Assembly: GCA_946902985.2 (NCBI GenBank)
Contig: OX336389.2
Location: 1,009,639,441 to 1,009,703,440 of the forward strand
Length of the DNA: 64,000 nt
Direction of reading: 5' to 3'
Source: Meconema thalassinum
Taxonomy: Eukaryota > Arthropoda > Insecta > Orthoptera > Tettigoniidae
The translations under genes were made by a program, and so were the position numbers. Every line of letters starts with the position of its first letter. Positions within the stretch are counted from its first letter, which is position 1. Below are positions 21,500-31,987 of the stretch, one piece after another. The notes beneath the pieces were generated by a model. It searched no databases, was not told where the DNA came from, and worked only from the letters and a program-made list of their open reading frames with translations.

Positions 21500-23464
21500 T
21501 CAAATACCGTCCTCTGCTTTAACCACAGGATAATCCCTACATAAATTAGTGTCCCTCGATAGCATGTCTGCAAGAATGTTATCTTTACCTTTAATATATT
21601 TTACTGTGAATTCGTATTCCTGCAGAGCAAGAATCCACCTACTAACTCTGTTAGAACTGAGTTTACAAGTCCTCATATACAGTAATGCATGGTGATCTGT
21701 GTGGATCTCAAATTTCCCCCCTACTAAATACATTCTAAATTTTCCTAAACTGAAAACAATACCTAAAAGCTCTAACTCAGTAATCGTGTATCTTTTCTCC
21801 GCTGCTGTCAGTCCTCGCGAGGCTAAAGATACTATGCACAGATTACCCTCCTCATCTTTCTGACATAATACTCCAGCAATGCCTATATGTGAGGCATCTG
21901 TCATAACCACATATTCCTTATCTTTTAACGGATATTTCAGCACTACAGCTTTCTCAAAACCTTCCTTCAGCGCTCTAAAAGCCTGTTCATGCTTGGACTC
22001 CCATCTCCACCGAGTCCCACTTTTAAGCAATTCCCTGAATGGTTCTACCAACCCTGAGTATTTAAGAACGAACCTCCTGAAAAAGTTGCAAATTCCCAGG
22101 TAAGTTTTTAATTGTTTAACATTCTGTGGCACCTCTGCGTTAAGTATCTTATTAACCCTACTTTCTTCTGGTGTTACACCTCTACTTGACACTCTATGAC
22201 CTAAAAATGTCACTTCTGACTGACAGAATGACGACTTAGACAGCTTCAAAGTGAACCCTGCCTGATCTAACTTCTGAAAAACTATATTTAAATGATGTAG
22301 ATGCTCCTCAAAACTGCGTGAACTAATTACCATATCATCTATGTAAATGGTTACAAACTCTCCTGTGTCATCCCCTAATGCGATGTTTAAAGCCCTAATT
22401 AAAGCAGCTGAACTACTCTTTAACCCATAAGGTGTTCTACAAAATTGATAAGGGTTATATTTATGACTAAAAGCTGTAAATGGTCTATCTTCGTACATAA
22501 GTGGCACTTGCCAAAAACTGGAACTCAAATCTACACAAGTGAAATACTTCTTCCCCTCAAATGTTTGCATTAATTCCTCTATTGACATAGATTTCAGCTG
22601 ATCTGAACTAATTCTACTGTTAACCAAACGAGCGTCTAAACAAATACGAACAGTGCCGTCGGTCTTGGGTACCGTTATCAAAGAATTAACATACGGACTG
22701 TTAGAGTGCTCAATAATCCCATCTTCAAGCATCTGATTAATTTGTGCCTCAACTGCACTCTGATAAGCGAAAGGTACAGGATATCTATGTCCTGTGAATA
22801 CTGACCTATCAATAACGTTCAATGAATGTGTATAGCAATTGGCCATACCAATGCGATCCTCAAAAACTCTCCTATTACACCATAACACATCATAGAGCCG
22901 AACACACTGTTCATCCTCTATATTTCCCTGAAATGCAGCTTCACGTAACGAGTCCTCTAGACTTCCGTTCGTAATCACACTGCCCACAAAACATGGAGAA
23001 CCCCGCTCTACGGCTGGCGATATCTCATTTAAAGTACAAATCACACCTACAACACTACTTCTCTGAATTTGGTCATTGAACGCTACTTCTACTTCAGAAT
23101 CTCCCCACTTAAATTTCAAACTCCCTACATCATAACATAAGTTACCCGACACTCTACTTAGCCACTCTGAACCCAAGATAACACTGAATACTAAATTTGG
23201 AATTACAAGACAAATCTGCTTCTCTACATGATTATTAATTTTAATGTCTACTAAAACTTGCTTAGAAATTACTTTAGACCTCTTCCCAACAGCTGTGATA
23301 ACAAAAGTGCTTTTAATTGGCATCTCCTCAAAATTTACTCCAGTTCCTTTCATTTTATCATAAAATGCACTACTTATGCAACTCTTCATACAACCACTAT
23401 CGATTAAAACATCTGTGTACGCCTCGGACACGTTAAATTTAACTATGGGGCTCTTACTAACCAC
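21500..23464 (-). CDS. pol: Gypsy pol, protease-RT-RNase H, ends at an in-frame TGA
   Basis: The aspartic protease motif is VLIDSGCMKSCIS, at about residues 19-31. The RT palm has YFTCVDLSSSFWQVPL (first Asp) and FVTIYIDDMVIS (YIDD box). RNase H has VVMTDASHIGIAGVL and FEIHTDHHALLYM. A tether and chromosome-associated end is absent because a TGA truncates the frame before integrase. The frame is open upstream of the first Met, through 23,590, overlapping the end of gag in the -1 frame. Pol is therefore probably made as a Gag-Pol fusion by frameshifting rather than from its own start. Confidence 0.93.
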   Translation of the reverse strand: MVSKSPIVKFNVSEAYTDVLIDSGCMKSCISSAFYDKMKGTGVNFEEMPIKSTFVITAVGKRSKVISKQVLVDIKINNHVEKQICLVIPNLVFSVILGSEWLSRVSGNLCYDVGSLKFKWGDSEVEVAFNDQIQRSSVVGVICTLNEISPAVERGSPCFVGSVITNGSLEDSLREAAFQGNIEDEQCVRLYDVLWCNRRVFEDRIGMANCYTHSLNVIDRSVFTGHRYPVPFAYQSAVEAQINQMLEDGIIEHSNSPYVNSLITVPKTDGTVRICLDARLVNSRISSDQLKSMSIEELMQTFEGKKYFTCVDLSSSFWQVPLMYEDRPFTAFSHKYNPYQFCRTPYGLKSSSAALIRALNIALGDDTGEFVTIYIDDMVISSRSFEEHLHHLNIVFQKLDQAGFTLKLSKSSFCQSEVTFLGHRVSSRGVTPEESRVNKILNAEVPQNVKQLKTYLGICNFFRRFVLKYSGLVEPFRELLKSGTRWRWESKHEQAFRALKEGFEKAVVLKYPLKDKEYVVMTDASHIGIAGVLCQKDEEGNLCIVSLASRGLTAAEKRYTITELELLGIVFSLGKFRMYLVGGKFEIHTDHHALLYMRTCKLSSNRVSRWILALQEYEFTVKYIKGKDNILADMLSRDTNLCRDYPVVKAEDGI

Positions 23465-23580
23465 TTCCTGAATAATACCTTCATCATTTAGTTCATGTAA
23501 TAATTCATTTCTTACATTTAGGTCATAGGGTTCCTGTATAATTGTATGGACAGGGCATGCTACAGACTGAGATTCTGACC

Positions 23581-25392
23581 TTACTTCGCAGCCTGGTTCG
23601 CGTTTAAAGAACCGCTACAGCTGGCCGTAGTACTACTAACTACTAAACTGGTCTGGTTGTTCTGGGCTGTGTTGTCATTGTTTGGCTGTATATTACTACC
23701 ACTAGGCTGTCCTCTTCCTTGACCCCTATTCTGGTTGTAATTATTGTCATTATAATTTCTCCCTTGATTTCCCCTGAAATCATTGTTTCTCCCTTGATTT
23801 CCCCTGTAATCATTGTTCCTCCCTTGATACTGATTACCATAGCCATTTCCTCTGTTCTGATATAGCTGATTATTATTATTTCTATTTTGAGCGTTGGCCC
23901 CTTCGCCACCGTTCCCTTGAACTTCTTGATGCCTGGCTTCATTAGGTCTATTATTATTATTACCCTGGTTTCGGTTGAAATTGTCCTCATAACCCCCTCT
24001 CCCTAGTGCATCAAATGTGCTTAACAAATTTTCTACTTGTGATATAGTCTTTACATTCTGGATACAAGCAGCCTCCTTGATCCTATAGGGAAAGTGCCTA
24101 AGTAGCAACCTTACCACATCACTTTCCTCCTTCAAGCCATCCAGATATTTACACACTAATACCTGCCCTAAAAAGTATTCGGTCATGGTGGAGCTTCCTT
24201 TAGGGTTATATTTACCACACACTACTCCCTCACGATGCTGCGACTGAATAACCTCATTCCAGAACTTTTCACAGAATTTCATTTTAAAATCATTGATATC
24301 AGTAAACTTGTCTCTGTAGACAGCAAACCAATTCCTCGTTTCCCCCACAAACACTTGTTCTAAAATTTCAACTACCTGGCACCACTCAATACTACCATTT
24401 TCCAACCTCTCCCCGAATTTATTTTCTATAGTGTTCATGAACTCCATTGGGCACCCCTGTCGATTGCTGAACTTACCCAGTTCTACCTCCCTGTGTGTGC
24501 TATTCACAAAAACTGGCCTATTCTGACTATTTTCTTGCCTGATCCTAGCTTTTAATTTTAATTCTAATTCTGCGATTTTCTCCTCAGCCTTCCTCTCAAT
24601 ACTGTTTACTGTTAATTTAATGTTTCCTTCTGATTCTTCTACTTTATCATATAGCTTTGCTTGTTTCTCTTCAATCTTGCTAATGCTCTCTCTATTACTC
24701 TCTCTTAAATCATTTACTTCTGCAACTATTTGCGAGTGGACTTTCTCAATTCTACCCCCCAGCTGTTCCTTAACCTCTTTAGTAGCTACCTGAATTTTGT
24801 CAATTTCTCCCCCCAATTGCTTTTTGACCTGCTGTGTTTCCAGTTGCACTAGTCCTTTTAAATTTTCAGCCTGTGTACTGATTCTAATTTCCAACTCCTC
24901 CTGTACTTTTCCTAATTTTCTGTCTACATCTGCAATAATCTCTTTAGCCTTTTCTTCCATCACCCCCCTGATCTCGCCTCTAATCAGTTCGAATTTGTCA
25001 CTCATTTCCCTACTGTTTTGTTCTAATTTAGCATTTAAAGTTTCAGTACTCTCTCTATTTTCCTTACTGTTTTGTTCTAATTTAGCGTTGTTTTGTTCCA
25101 GTTTTGCGTTGTTTTGTTCTAATTTAGCATTTAAGGCATCTGTACTTTCTTTATTTTCCCTACTGTTTTGTTCTAATTTTGCATTTAAGGCATCACTACT
25201 AACTTTGTTCTGATACATGAACTCGAGAAGTAAAGTTTTTAATTCTGGTTGACCCCCTACACTCCCTGTTTCAGTATCGGGATTTACCTCCGCTACCCCG
25301 GTACTACCATCACTCGACATACTGCTCGTATCATCATTCTCCCGTTGATGACCACTACGTAACCTCATCTGTCTTTCTTTCTCATCCCCCAT
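23581..25392 (-). CDS. gag: Gypsy gag, long coiled coil, no zinc knuckle
   Basis: Structural protein expected to assemble the particle and bind RNA. I prefer the Met at 25,392 (MGDEKERQMRLRSG) over the upstream Met at 25,464, because the intervening residues are hydrophobic and fall in the leader. In order: an acidic/Ser N-terminus, then several copies of LNAKLEQNSRENKEST and NNAKLEQ repeats predicting a coiled coil. A longer charged helical stretch follows, then a capsid-like segment (QGCPMEFMNTIENKF, WCQVVEILEQVF). The C-terminus is rich in Asn, Gly and Arg with RGNQGRNND repeats. No CCHC zinc knuckle is visible, so the Gly/Arg-rich tail may take over RNA binding. Ends LNANQAAK at 23,581. 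Confidence 0.9.
   Translation of the reverse strand: MGDEKERQMRLRSGHQRENDDTSSMSSDGSTGVAEVNPDTETGSVGGQPELKTLLLEFMYQNKVSSDALNAKLEQNSRENKESTDALNAKLEQNNAKLEQNNAKLEQNSKENRESTETLNAKLEQNSREMSDKFELIRGEIRGVMEEKAKEIIADVDRKLGKVQEELEIRISTQAENLKGLVQLETQQVKKQLGGEIDKIQVATKEVKEQLGGRIEKVHSQIVAEVNDLRESNRESISKIEEKQAKLYDKVEESEGNIKLTVNSIERKAEEKIAELELKLKARIRQENSQNRPVFVNSTHREVELGKFSNRQGCPMEFMNTIENKFGERLENGSIEWCQVVEILEQVFVGETRNWFAVYRDKFTDINDFKMKFCEKFWNEVIQSQHREGVVCGKYNPKGSSTMTEYFLGQVLVCKYLDGLKEESDVVRLLLRHFPYRIKEAACIQNVKTISQVENLLSTFDALGRGGYEDNFNRNQGNNNNRPNEARHQEVQGNGGEGANAQNRNNNNQLYQNRGNGYGNQYQGRNNDYRGNQGRNNDFRGNQGRNYNDNNYNQNRGQGRGQPSGSNIQPNNDNTAQNNQTSLVVSSTTASCSGSLNANQAAK
23602..23608 (-). promoter_or_regulatory. 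Putative -1 ribosomal frameshift site at the gag-pol junction
   Basis: On the element sense strand the gag codons TCT TTA AAC place the heptamer T TTA AAC in the X XXY YYZ register, eight codons before the gag stop. Slipping one base back continues REPGCEVRSESQ with no stop into pol. TTTAAAC is an established slippery sequence in viruses and retroelements. A downstream pseudoknot was not verified. Confidence 0.7.
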
Positions 25393-25505
25393 AATGATAT
25401 ACACTGATACAGACAAATAACCCCCAAAATACAGGCACAGAAATATATACCCTTCTCCTTCCACAAATGTTATTAGGTTTTCAGCCCCAAGTTGTCGGCG
25501 ACAAA

Positions 25506-26899
25506 TGTAACGTTATTAGTTAGTGCCCCATGTTGGTAGCGACAAATGTAATGGTAATTAATTAGTGCCCCATGTTGGTAGCGACAAATGTAATCGTTTA
25601 GCTAGCCCACACTGTTGGGTGAGAAATGTAACTGTTTACCTTTGCCTAAGCTATATTGTTTTAATGGGCGCCAAGACCTCAATGCAATGTTGAAATCTAA
25701 ATTTGTATTTAACAACGTCTAGCTCTGGCAGAACACATTCAAGACTCTATTCACTCAGATCGTGGTATGATTTGATCATTAACCCAACAAACAATTGTAT
25801 CAGGAGAAGGAATTGGTCTACATCTAATGCTACCTACTGAAAGCAAAGATTGTATTGTAAAAGAAATGAATTTATTATATAAAACAAGTATAGCAAAATT
25901 AATAATAATAAGTTTAACATTTAAATTGGAGCGTTGTGATTTGAATATTACCGATAGAAAATTACGTGAAAACGGAGTCTGATAAATTGATTTTACTCTT
26001 ATTTCCAAGCTATGAAGTTACTGAATTATGAAATATAAAACAAAGAAAAATGAGAGATTGCGTATTTCTGCGTCATTAGCGCTTACCCCTGGAAATTGCC
26101 AAAGCATTTCCCTCGTTCTTGATGATGCTGTGTGCTTCCCACAGTCTCCTGGACGTCGCCATCTTCTTCGTTATATGTTGATATTCTGGTAGATTAGATA
26201 ACTCTATGGTCCGTACATCGGACCCAAACTCTCGTAAAACCGCACTGGTTACGTTTTACAAAAGATCGTCGCTAACTCCACTGAACATCGGAGCGACACG
26301 CACTTGCGACCGTACACTGCAAGTTCTACACAGATTGTTCTCGTCTCACGGCGCGTCGAACGATATATTCACCTGTCGGCTCCCCCACTCCGGAGCAGTC
26401 TCCTAGCTTACGCTGTCTCCGCTGATTGGCTGAGCACGCCGCCACTTCCCCTCCTCCGGTTCATTACACTCCGCGGGCGAGAGGGAGAAGTCGTTTTCCG
26501 TTTCAACAATTCGCCTCTTCTAGACCTTGCGACCCAAGATTGCGTCATGCTTCACGACAGGAATCAGCTTGTATTAGAATTCCCAGTGAGTCATGTCTCT
26601 CAAATACCCTAACTGACAAAACTCCGTAAAATTCCGTAATCAGATAATTTTCTATGATATCGTCGTTCGTAATAATTTGCTTGTTAGCGTTTTCTAAGAC
26701 ATAGAAAACCTATCTGTATGCTTATAATTTTTATAAAATGCTCCGAAAATATCTAAATAATAATTATAATAAATTAATAATAATAATAAATTAACATGAA
26801 AAATTCTCTTGGCTGAACAATTTGCCGCGTAAATAAATATAGAATGGCTTCCTACTGACTTATGCCAGTTGCATAAAACCCCTCGAAAAACACGTTACA
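25506..26899 (-). repeat. Gypsy 5' LTR
   Basis: Same length as the 3' LTR and the promoter end for the minus-strand element. Immediately inside it (25,484-25,505) lies the primer-binding region, whose element-sense sequence TTTGTCGCCGACAACTTGGG resembles the repeats within the LTR itself. Confidence 0.97.
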
Positions 26900-27024
26900 A
26901 AACCTCCCTGTGCTTGGGAGATTTGATACACCATTCAGGGAGGTACACTGTACATTATTGTTAATTTAAGGAAACAAATAGTCACAAATATTTCAAATGT
27001 AAACACAGGTTACATCAAACAGCG

Positions 27025-27822
27025 TTACCACAGATTATTTATTCCAGCAAACCCTTCTTTAAAGATTATTGCTACAGTTCTCTTATGTTTCGAAATAATC
27101 TTTGGCTGACTCAACACCTTTTGCACTTGATCTTTATCAATAATACATTCGTCTTCTGTATCAGGCCATCGAAATTTACTTCCGCTCACACGTCTTACAA
27201 ACTTAACTAGCCACCCATTATCCTCATCTTTTTGAATATCTTTCTCAATACGTCCAACATAATGCCTAACACACTTTTTCTCACGAAATGAAACCAACAC
27301 CCAGTCTCCTACAGTAACTGGATGGTTGATGTGCTTCTCTGATGAAATTTCCTCAAAACAGATTCTGATTCTAAAGATAGATCAACTTCATCTTCACTCG
27401 AAGTTTCAATTTCAGGTTCTGTTCTTGCTTTCTTTTTGGCTTTCTTTATGTCACTCGTAAATAGAGCAGTGCACCTTACTAATTTTCTCTTTTGTTTTAA
27501 AGCTCTTTCATGAAATGTTTGATCCAATTGATTTTTAATTGGTCTGTCAGTTAAAATCTGTGACTTAACTGGCTTCCTTCGTGATTTTCCGTTTTTTGCG
27601 GGGGCAAGCCCTTGATAAGGGACGGACATGTTCAGGAGACAAGCTGTTACTGGCAATGCAGTCTATTTGCTTGGATGAACTTGGTTGAGATGGTGAATTC
27701 TGGGAACGTTCAGGATACAAACAATTACTGGTAATAATATCGTTTTTCTGTGACGTTGGTCGAGATGGTGAATTTTCCCTACGAGTGTGTGAGACTGAGT
27801 CGGATTCTTGTAGGTGATACAC
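27025..27822 (-). pseudogene. C-terminal part of a pogo-like (DDE_1) transposase
   Basis: Three minus frames, in order PSQPSSSKQIDCIASNSLSP, then SRRKPVKSQILTDRPIKNQL with a Lys-rich KKAKKKARTEPE and SSEDEVDLSLESES stretch, then NHPVTVGDWVLVSFREKKC and FVRRVSGSKFRWPDTEDEC. This order is common after the DDE domain of pogo/Tigger-like insect and hydra proteins. The DDE domain itself is absent. Frame changes near 27,310 and 27,600 indicate decay or missing splice joins. Confidence 0.7.
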
Positions 27823-28710
27823 ATTTCCTTTGTTTCGTACCTTCCTTCGCTTTGTAGAACATCGGCATCCTTGAAAATCAAAGAATGGTGTAAAAACATG
27901 TAAGCTGCCGTAAAATAATAATATGGTTTATTCTTTCCTCTATTATTTGACTTAGTTGGGGAGATATGATACATGTATCAAAGCTCCCCACATGTTGTGT
28001 ATCAAACCTCCCCATAAGACACAATGAATATTAAATATGAAGAAATCTAACCTAGAATAACAACTATTCTTTGCCCTTCCAGTCACATCATACTGAGATA
28101 TGAAGCAATGGAATGTATATATTCACTTATGGAACAATGTAAAATATTTGATAAAATGAAGTAAATAGTGATACTCTAGAAACTTACTTTGACCACCAGA
28201 AAACAAACAAATTGGACCTGCTTCAAAATGTTTTGTTGGGTAACTCACACAATTTCACAACATGGCTACGAGGTCTCAGAGAGTATAATATCCATCACAG
28301 AGAATACAATAGCAAATAGAACATATAAAAATTATCACTGTATCAAACCTCCCTGTGTATCAATCCTCCCCTACCTCCCCTATAATATTTAAGCCTGAAT
28401 AGTTGTATTATAATAAATTATTATTAGCAATGCACACGTACGTTTAGTTGGTGTTGCATTCATTACACAACGAGGTCACAGTCGTAGAGAAAACATTAAA
28501 ATATCACACCACGTTGCCTCTCAATGTACACACAATGGAGTTACGAGGTCTTCAGCACAAACGAAAGGATGCGAAAGATACGAGGTTTCCATTTTTCCTC
28601 CTGGATGGCGACACTGTGCAGCGCGAAGTTCGTGCTCACAACAAGTTACGTGTCGTGTTGTACTGCGCTGGTTACTGGAGTTAGTGGTTTTCACACACTG
28701 GAGTTACGAG
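27823..28710. other. Right arm of the pogo-like element and its flank
   Basis: Up to 28,371 this is element sequence with five copies of the subterminal motif. From 28,374 to about 28,710 there is a short flank with two similar phrases (CACACAATGGAGTTACGAGG and CACACTGGAGTTACGAGC) and no supported gene. Confidence 0.5.
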
Positions 28711-29174
28711 CTTTTCATTGCCTACCGTCGATATGATAAATTTGAGGGTCAATTTCGCAAAAACAAGGTATCTGAACTTAAAATCAAACTTTCGGGACAG
28801 CAGTTGTTCTTTAACAATGTCTCACTTCAAACTGAATCGCTAGTAAAAGCGAGTTACGCAGTAGTAGAAATTATTGCAAAAAAATCTAAACCATTTTCAG
28901 ATGGCGAGTTTGTTAAAGAATGCATTGAGAGTGTTGCTGACAAAAAAGTGCAGTTTGCAAAATTAAGCATGTCGCGACAGACAGTAGCTCACCGTAATGA
29001 CGAATTAGCGTCCAATATAGAGAAAACTTTAACCCTCTATTTGTGAGATGCGATCAAGGTGACCGCAAGAATATTTTGCAGTGTTATTTTTATCCCTTCT
29101 ATTGTTACTTCCCGCCTTTTCTTTTGTGTACCTTCCGAGCACATTGTCTTGAGCCACTGCATAGCTCAGTGTAG

Positions 29175-30138
29175 CCCTAGCCAAGGATCATATAAGTATA
29201 AGAGATTCGTCACTTTTGGTTATAGAATTTCCGAGAGAGAACACCGCCTGAGGCTATGGATTGTACTGCCAAGTCTGGCAACATAAAAAGTAAAAAGCCA
29301 TATGAATGTAGCCTTTATTACACGTAAATGAACAGTATGTTCTGCGACGAGTTATTGATTATTGATGAAAATAACTCAAACATAACTGCGCCTTTCGCTA
29401 GGTGCTGAAATATACGTCCAGATAGGAAAAGAATACATTTTGATATATATCAATGTTGGCAATGGATTTGTCACGAAAGACACAGTTATGCCGTTCTAGA
29501 GCTTAATTCACCTCTAGGCTAATTAAAAAATGCTCTCATACTCTACAGAATAGTTGGGATATTCGATGAATATAAAGAAAACTGTCCAAATTCACACACT
29601 ACATTGCCATAACCTCACTTTTTGCCTAGCATGCCCGCAACCACCCACCCCTCCCCGTAGCCCTAAACCACAAATCTTATTGCAATGCAAAGGAGAATGG
29701 GTAAGAAAACAAACAAGAGATGAAATGCACACTTTTATTCTCTATATATTTTTATTCGAGAGTAGTCCATATTGCCCACTAGTTTTTCACATGGTCAACA
29801 CCAGGAAGATGAAAATTGCCGTATTGTTCCTACTATCATTATAATTCTTACATCCCGGTGCTTGGCAATTGTTCCTCCCTTGCAGTGGCATGATTGACTC
29901 TCAATTCAATTAAAATAAACAATCAAAATACTGAACAAATCAAACCAACCAACAACACCACGAGGAATATCAATCAAAACAGACTATTCCCGCTTCCGCC
30001 AGTCGGTTTGATGTGAACGTTCAGGAGTGCCAACTACGGAACCTTAGTGCTAAAATTAATTCTTCATTGGTTGGCAGAACAACCAGTACAGGGCCTTACC
30101 CCGACCCACGCGCTCCCTATGAACTGTCATCCCCCTGG
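29175..30138. repeat. 964-bp tandem unit 1
   Basis: Begins CCCTAGCCAAGGATCAT and runs to the next CCCTAGCC. It closely matches unit 2, for example the block around ATGCCCGCAACCACCCACCC versus ATGCCCGCTGCCACCCACCC. Confidence 0.88.
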
Positions 30139-30408
30139 CCCTAGCCAAGGATCATGTAAGTATAAGAGATTCGTCACTTTTGGTTATAGAATTTCCGAGA
30201 GAGAACACCGCCTGAGGCTATGGATTGTACTGGCAAGTCTGGCAACATAAAAAGCCATATGAATGAATGTAGCCTTTATTACACATAAATGAACAGTATG
30301 TTCTGCGATGAGTTATTGATTATTGATGAAAATAACACAAACATAACTGCGCCTTTCGCTAGGCGCTGAAATATACGTCCAGATAGGAAAATAATACATT
30401 TTGATATA

Positions 30409-31987
30409 CAGGGTGTTACAAAAAGGTACGGCCAAACTTTCAGGAAACATTCCTCACACACAAAGAAAGAAAATATGATGTGGACATGTGTCCGGAAACG
30501 CTTAATTTCCATGTTAGAGCTCATTTTATTACTTCTCTTCAAATCACATTAATCATGGAATGGAAACACACAGCAACAGAACGTACCAGCGTGACTTCAA
30601 ACACTTTGTTACAGGAAATGTTCAAAATGTCCTCCGTTAGCGAGGATACATGCATCCACCCTCCGTTGCATAGAATCCCTGATGCGCTGATGCAGCCCTG
30701 GAGAATGGCGTATTGTATCACAGCCGTCCACAATACGAGCACGAAGAGTCTCTACATTTGGTACCGGGGTTGCGTAGACAAGAGCTTTCAAATGCCCCCA
30801 TAAATGAAAGTAAAGAGGGTTGAGGTCAGGAGAGCGTGGAGGCCATGGAATTGGTCCGCCTCTACCAATCCATCGGTCACCGAATCTGTTGTTGAGAAGC
30901 GTACGAACACTTCGACTGAAATGTGCAGGAGCTCCATCGTGCATGAACCACATGTTGTGTCGTACTTGTAAAGGCACATGTTCTAGCAGCACAGGTAGAG
31001 TATCCCGTATGAAATCATGATAACGTGCTCCATTGAGCGTAGGTGGAAGAACATGGGGCCCAATCAAGACATCACCAACAATTTCTGCCCAAACGTTCAC
31101 AGAAAATCTGTGTTGATGACGTGATTGCACAATTGCGTGCGGATTCTCGTCAGCCCACACATGTTGATTGTGAAAATTTACAATTTGATCACGTTGGAAT
31201 GACGCCTCATCCGTAAAGAGAACATTTGCACTGAAATGAGGATTGACACATTGTTGGATGAACTATTCGCAGAAGTGTACCCGTGGAGGCCAATCAGCTG
31301 CTGATAGTGCCTGCACACGCTGTACATGGTACGGGAACAACAGGTTCTCCCGTAGCACTCTCCATACAGTGACGTGGTCAACGTTACCTTGTACAGCAGC
31401 AACTTCTCTGACGCTGACATGAGGGTTATCGTCAACTGCACGAAGAATTGCCTCGTCCATTGCAGGTGTCCTCGTCGTTCTAGGTCTTCCCCAGTCGCGA
31501 GTCATAGGCTGGAATGTTCCATGCTCCCTAAGATGCCGATCAATTGCTTCGAACGTCTTCCTGTCGGGACACCTTCGTTCTGGAAATCTGTCTCGATACA
31601 AACGTACCGCGCCACGGCTACTGCCTCGTGCTAATCCATACATCAAATGGGCATCTGCCAACTCCGCATTTGTAAACATTGCACTGACTGCAAAACCACG
31701 TTCGTGATGAACACTAACCAGTTGATGCTACGTACTTTTGTGCTTGATGCTCGTACTGTAGAGCAATGAGTCGCATGTCAATACAAGCACTGACGTCAAC
31801 ATTACCTTCCTTCAAATGGGCCAACTGGCGGTGAATCGAGGAAGTACAGTACATACTAACGAAACTAAAATGAGCTCTAACATGGAAATTAGGCGTTTCC
31901 GGACACATGTCCACATGACATATTTTATTTCTTTGTGTGTGAGGAATGTTTCCTGAAAGTTTGGCCGTACCTTTTTGTAACACCCTG
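30409..31987 (-). mobile_element. Mariner-type transposon with ~125-bp TIRs
   Basis: Starts CAGGGTGTTACAAAAAGG and ends with its complement. The inverted repeats stay nearly identical for about 125 bp. TA flanks at 30,407-30,408 and 31,988-31,989. Length 1,579 bp. Belongs to the same D-D41-D type as the elements at 10,749 and 55,297. Confidence 0.95.
30609..31679 (-). pseudogene. Mariner transposase, one nonsense codon and a lost catalytic Asp
   Basis: The full frame is 356 codons from 31,679 and is interrupted only by TAG at 31,263-31,265, where family members would have Trp (RVHFCE-stop-FIQQC). Helix-turn-helix sequence spans roughly residues 1-120, with GRPRTTRTPAMDE as linker. The first Asp is in VLFTDEASFQ and the second in FMHDGAPAHFSRS. 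The third, 41 residues on, should be Asp in LNPLDF but reads LNPLYF. In the related copies at 11,850 and 56,120 that residue is Asp. Either lesion alone would abolish transposition. Confidence 0.92.

Larger units (their letters stand above)
17792..26899 (-). mobile_element. Ty3/gypsy LTR retrotransposon, near-complete
   Basis: It has two 1,394-bp LTRs, gag, pol and no envelope gene, total 9,108 bp, lying on the minus strand. The target duplication is AAAC at 17,788-17,791 and 26,900-26,903. LTRs begin TGTAACG and end CGTTACA. Three LTR mismatches were seen by eye. Domain order protease, RT, RNase H, integrase is that of Ty3/gypsy. The only coding lesion noticed is a TGA at 21,500-21,502 inside pol. 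Confidence 0.97.
17606..28371 (-). mobile_element. pogo-like DNA element, internally deleted, split by a gypsy element
   Basis: The ends are inverted GGGGAGGATTGATACAC at 17,606 and its complement ending at 28,371, each flanked by TA (17,604-17,605 and 28,372-28,373). Without the gypsy insert the element is about 1.65 kb. It keeps only the C-terminal part of its transposase (27,025-27,822), which suggests a non-autonomous internally deleted derivative. Its ends carry many copies of a GTATCAAACCTCCC-type motif in both orientations, which may be transposase-binding sites. Confidence 0.82.

Noticed and set aside
21500..21502. Programmed readthrough of the TGA in pol
   Set aside because: Gypsy elements normally encode RT and integrase in one uninterrupted frame; a point mutation is simpler. 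Comparison with other copies would settle it.
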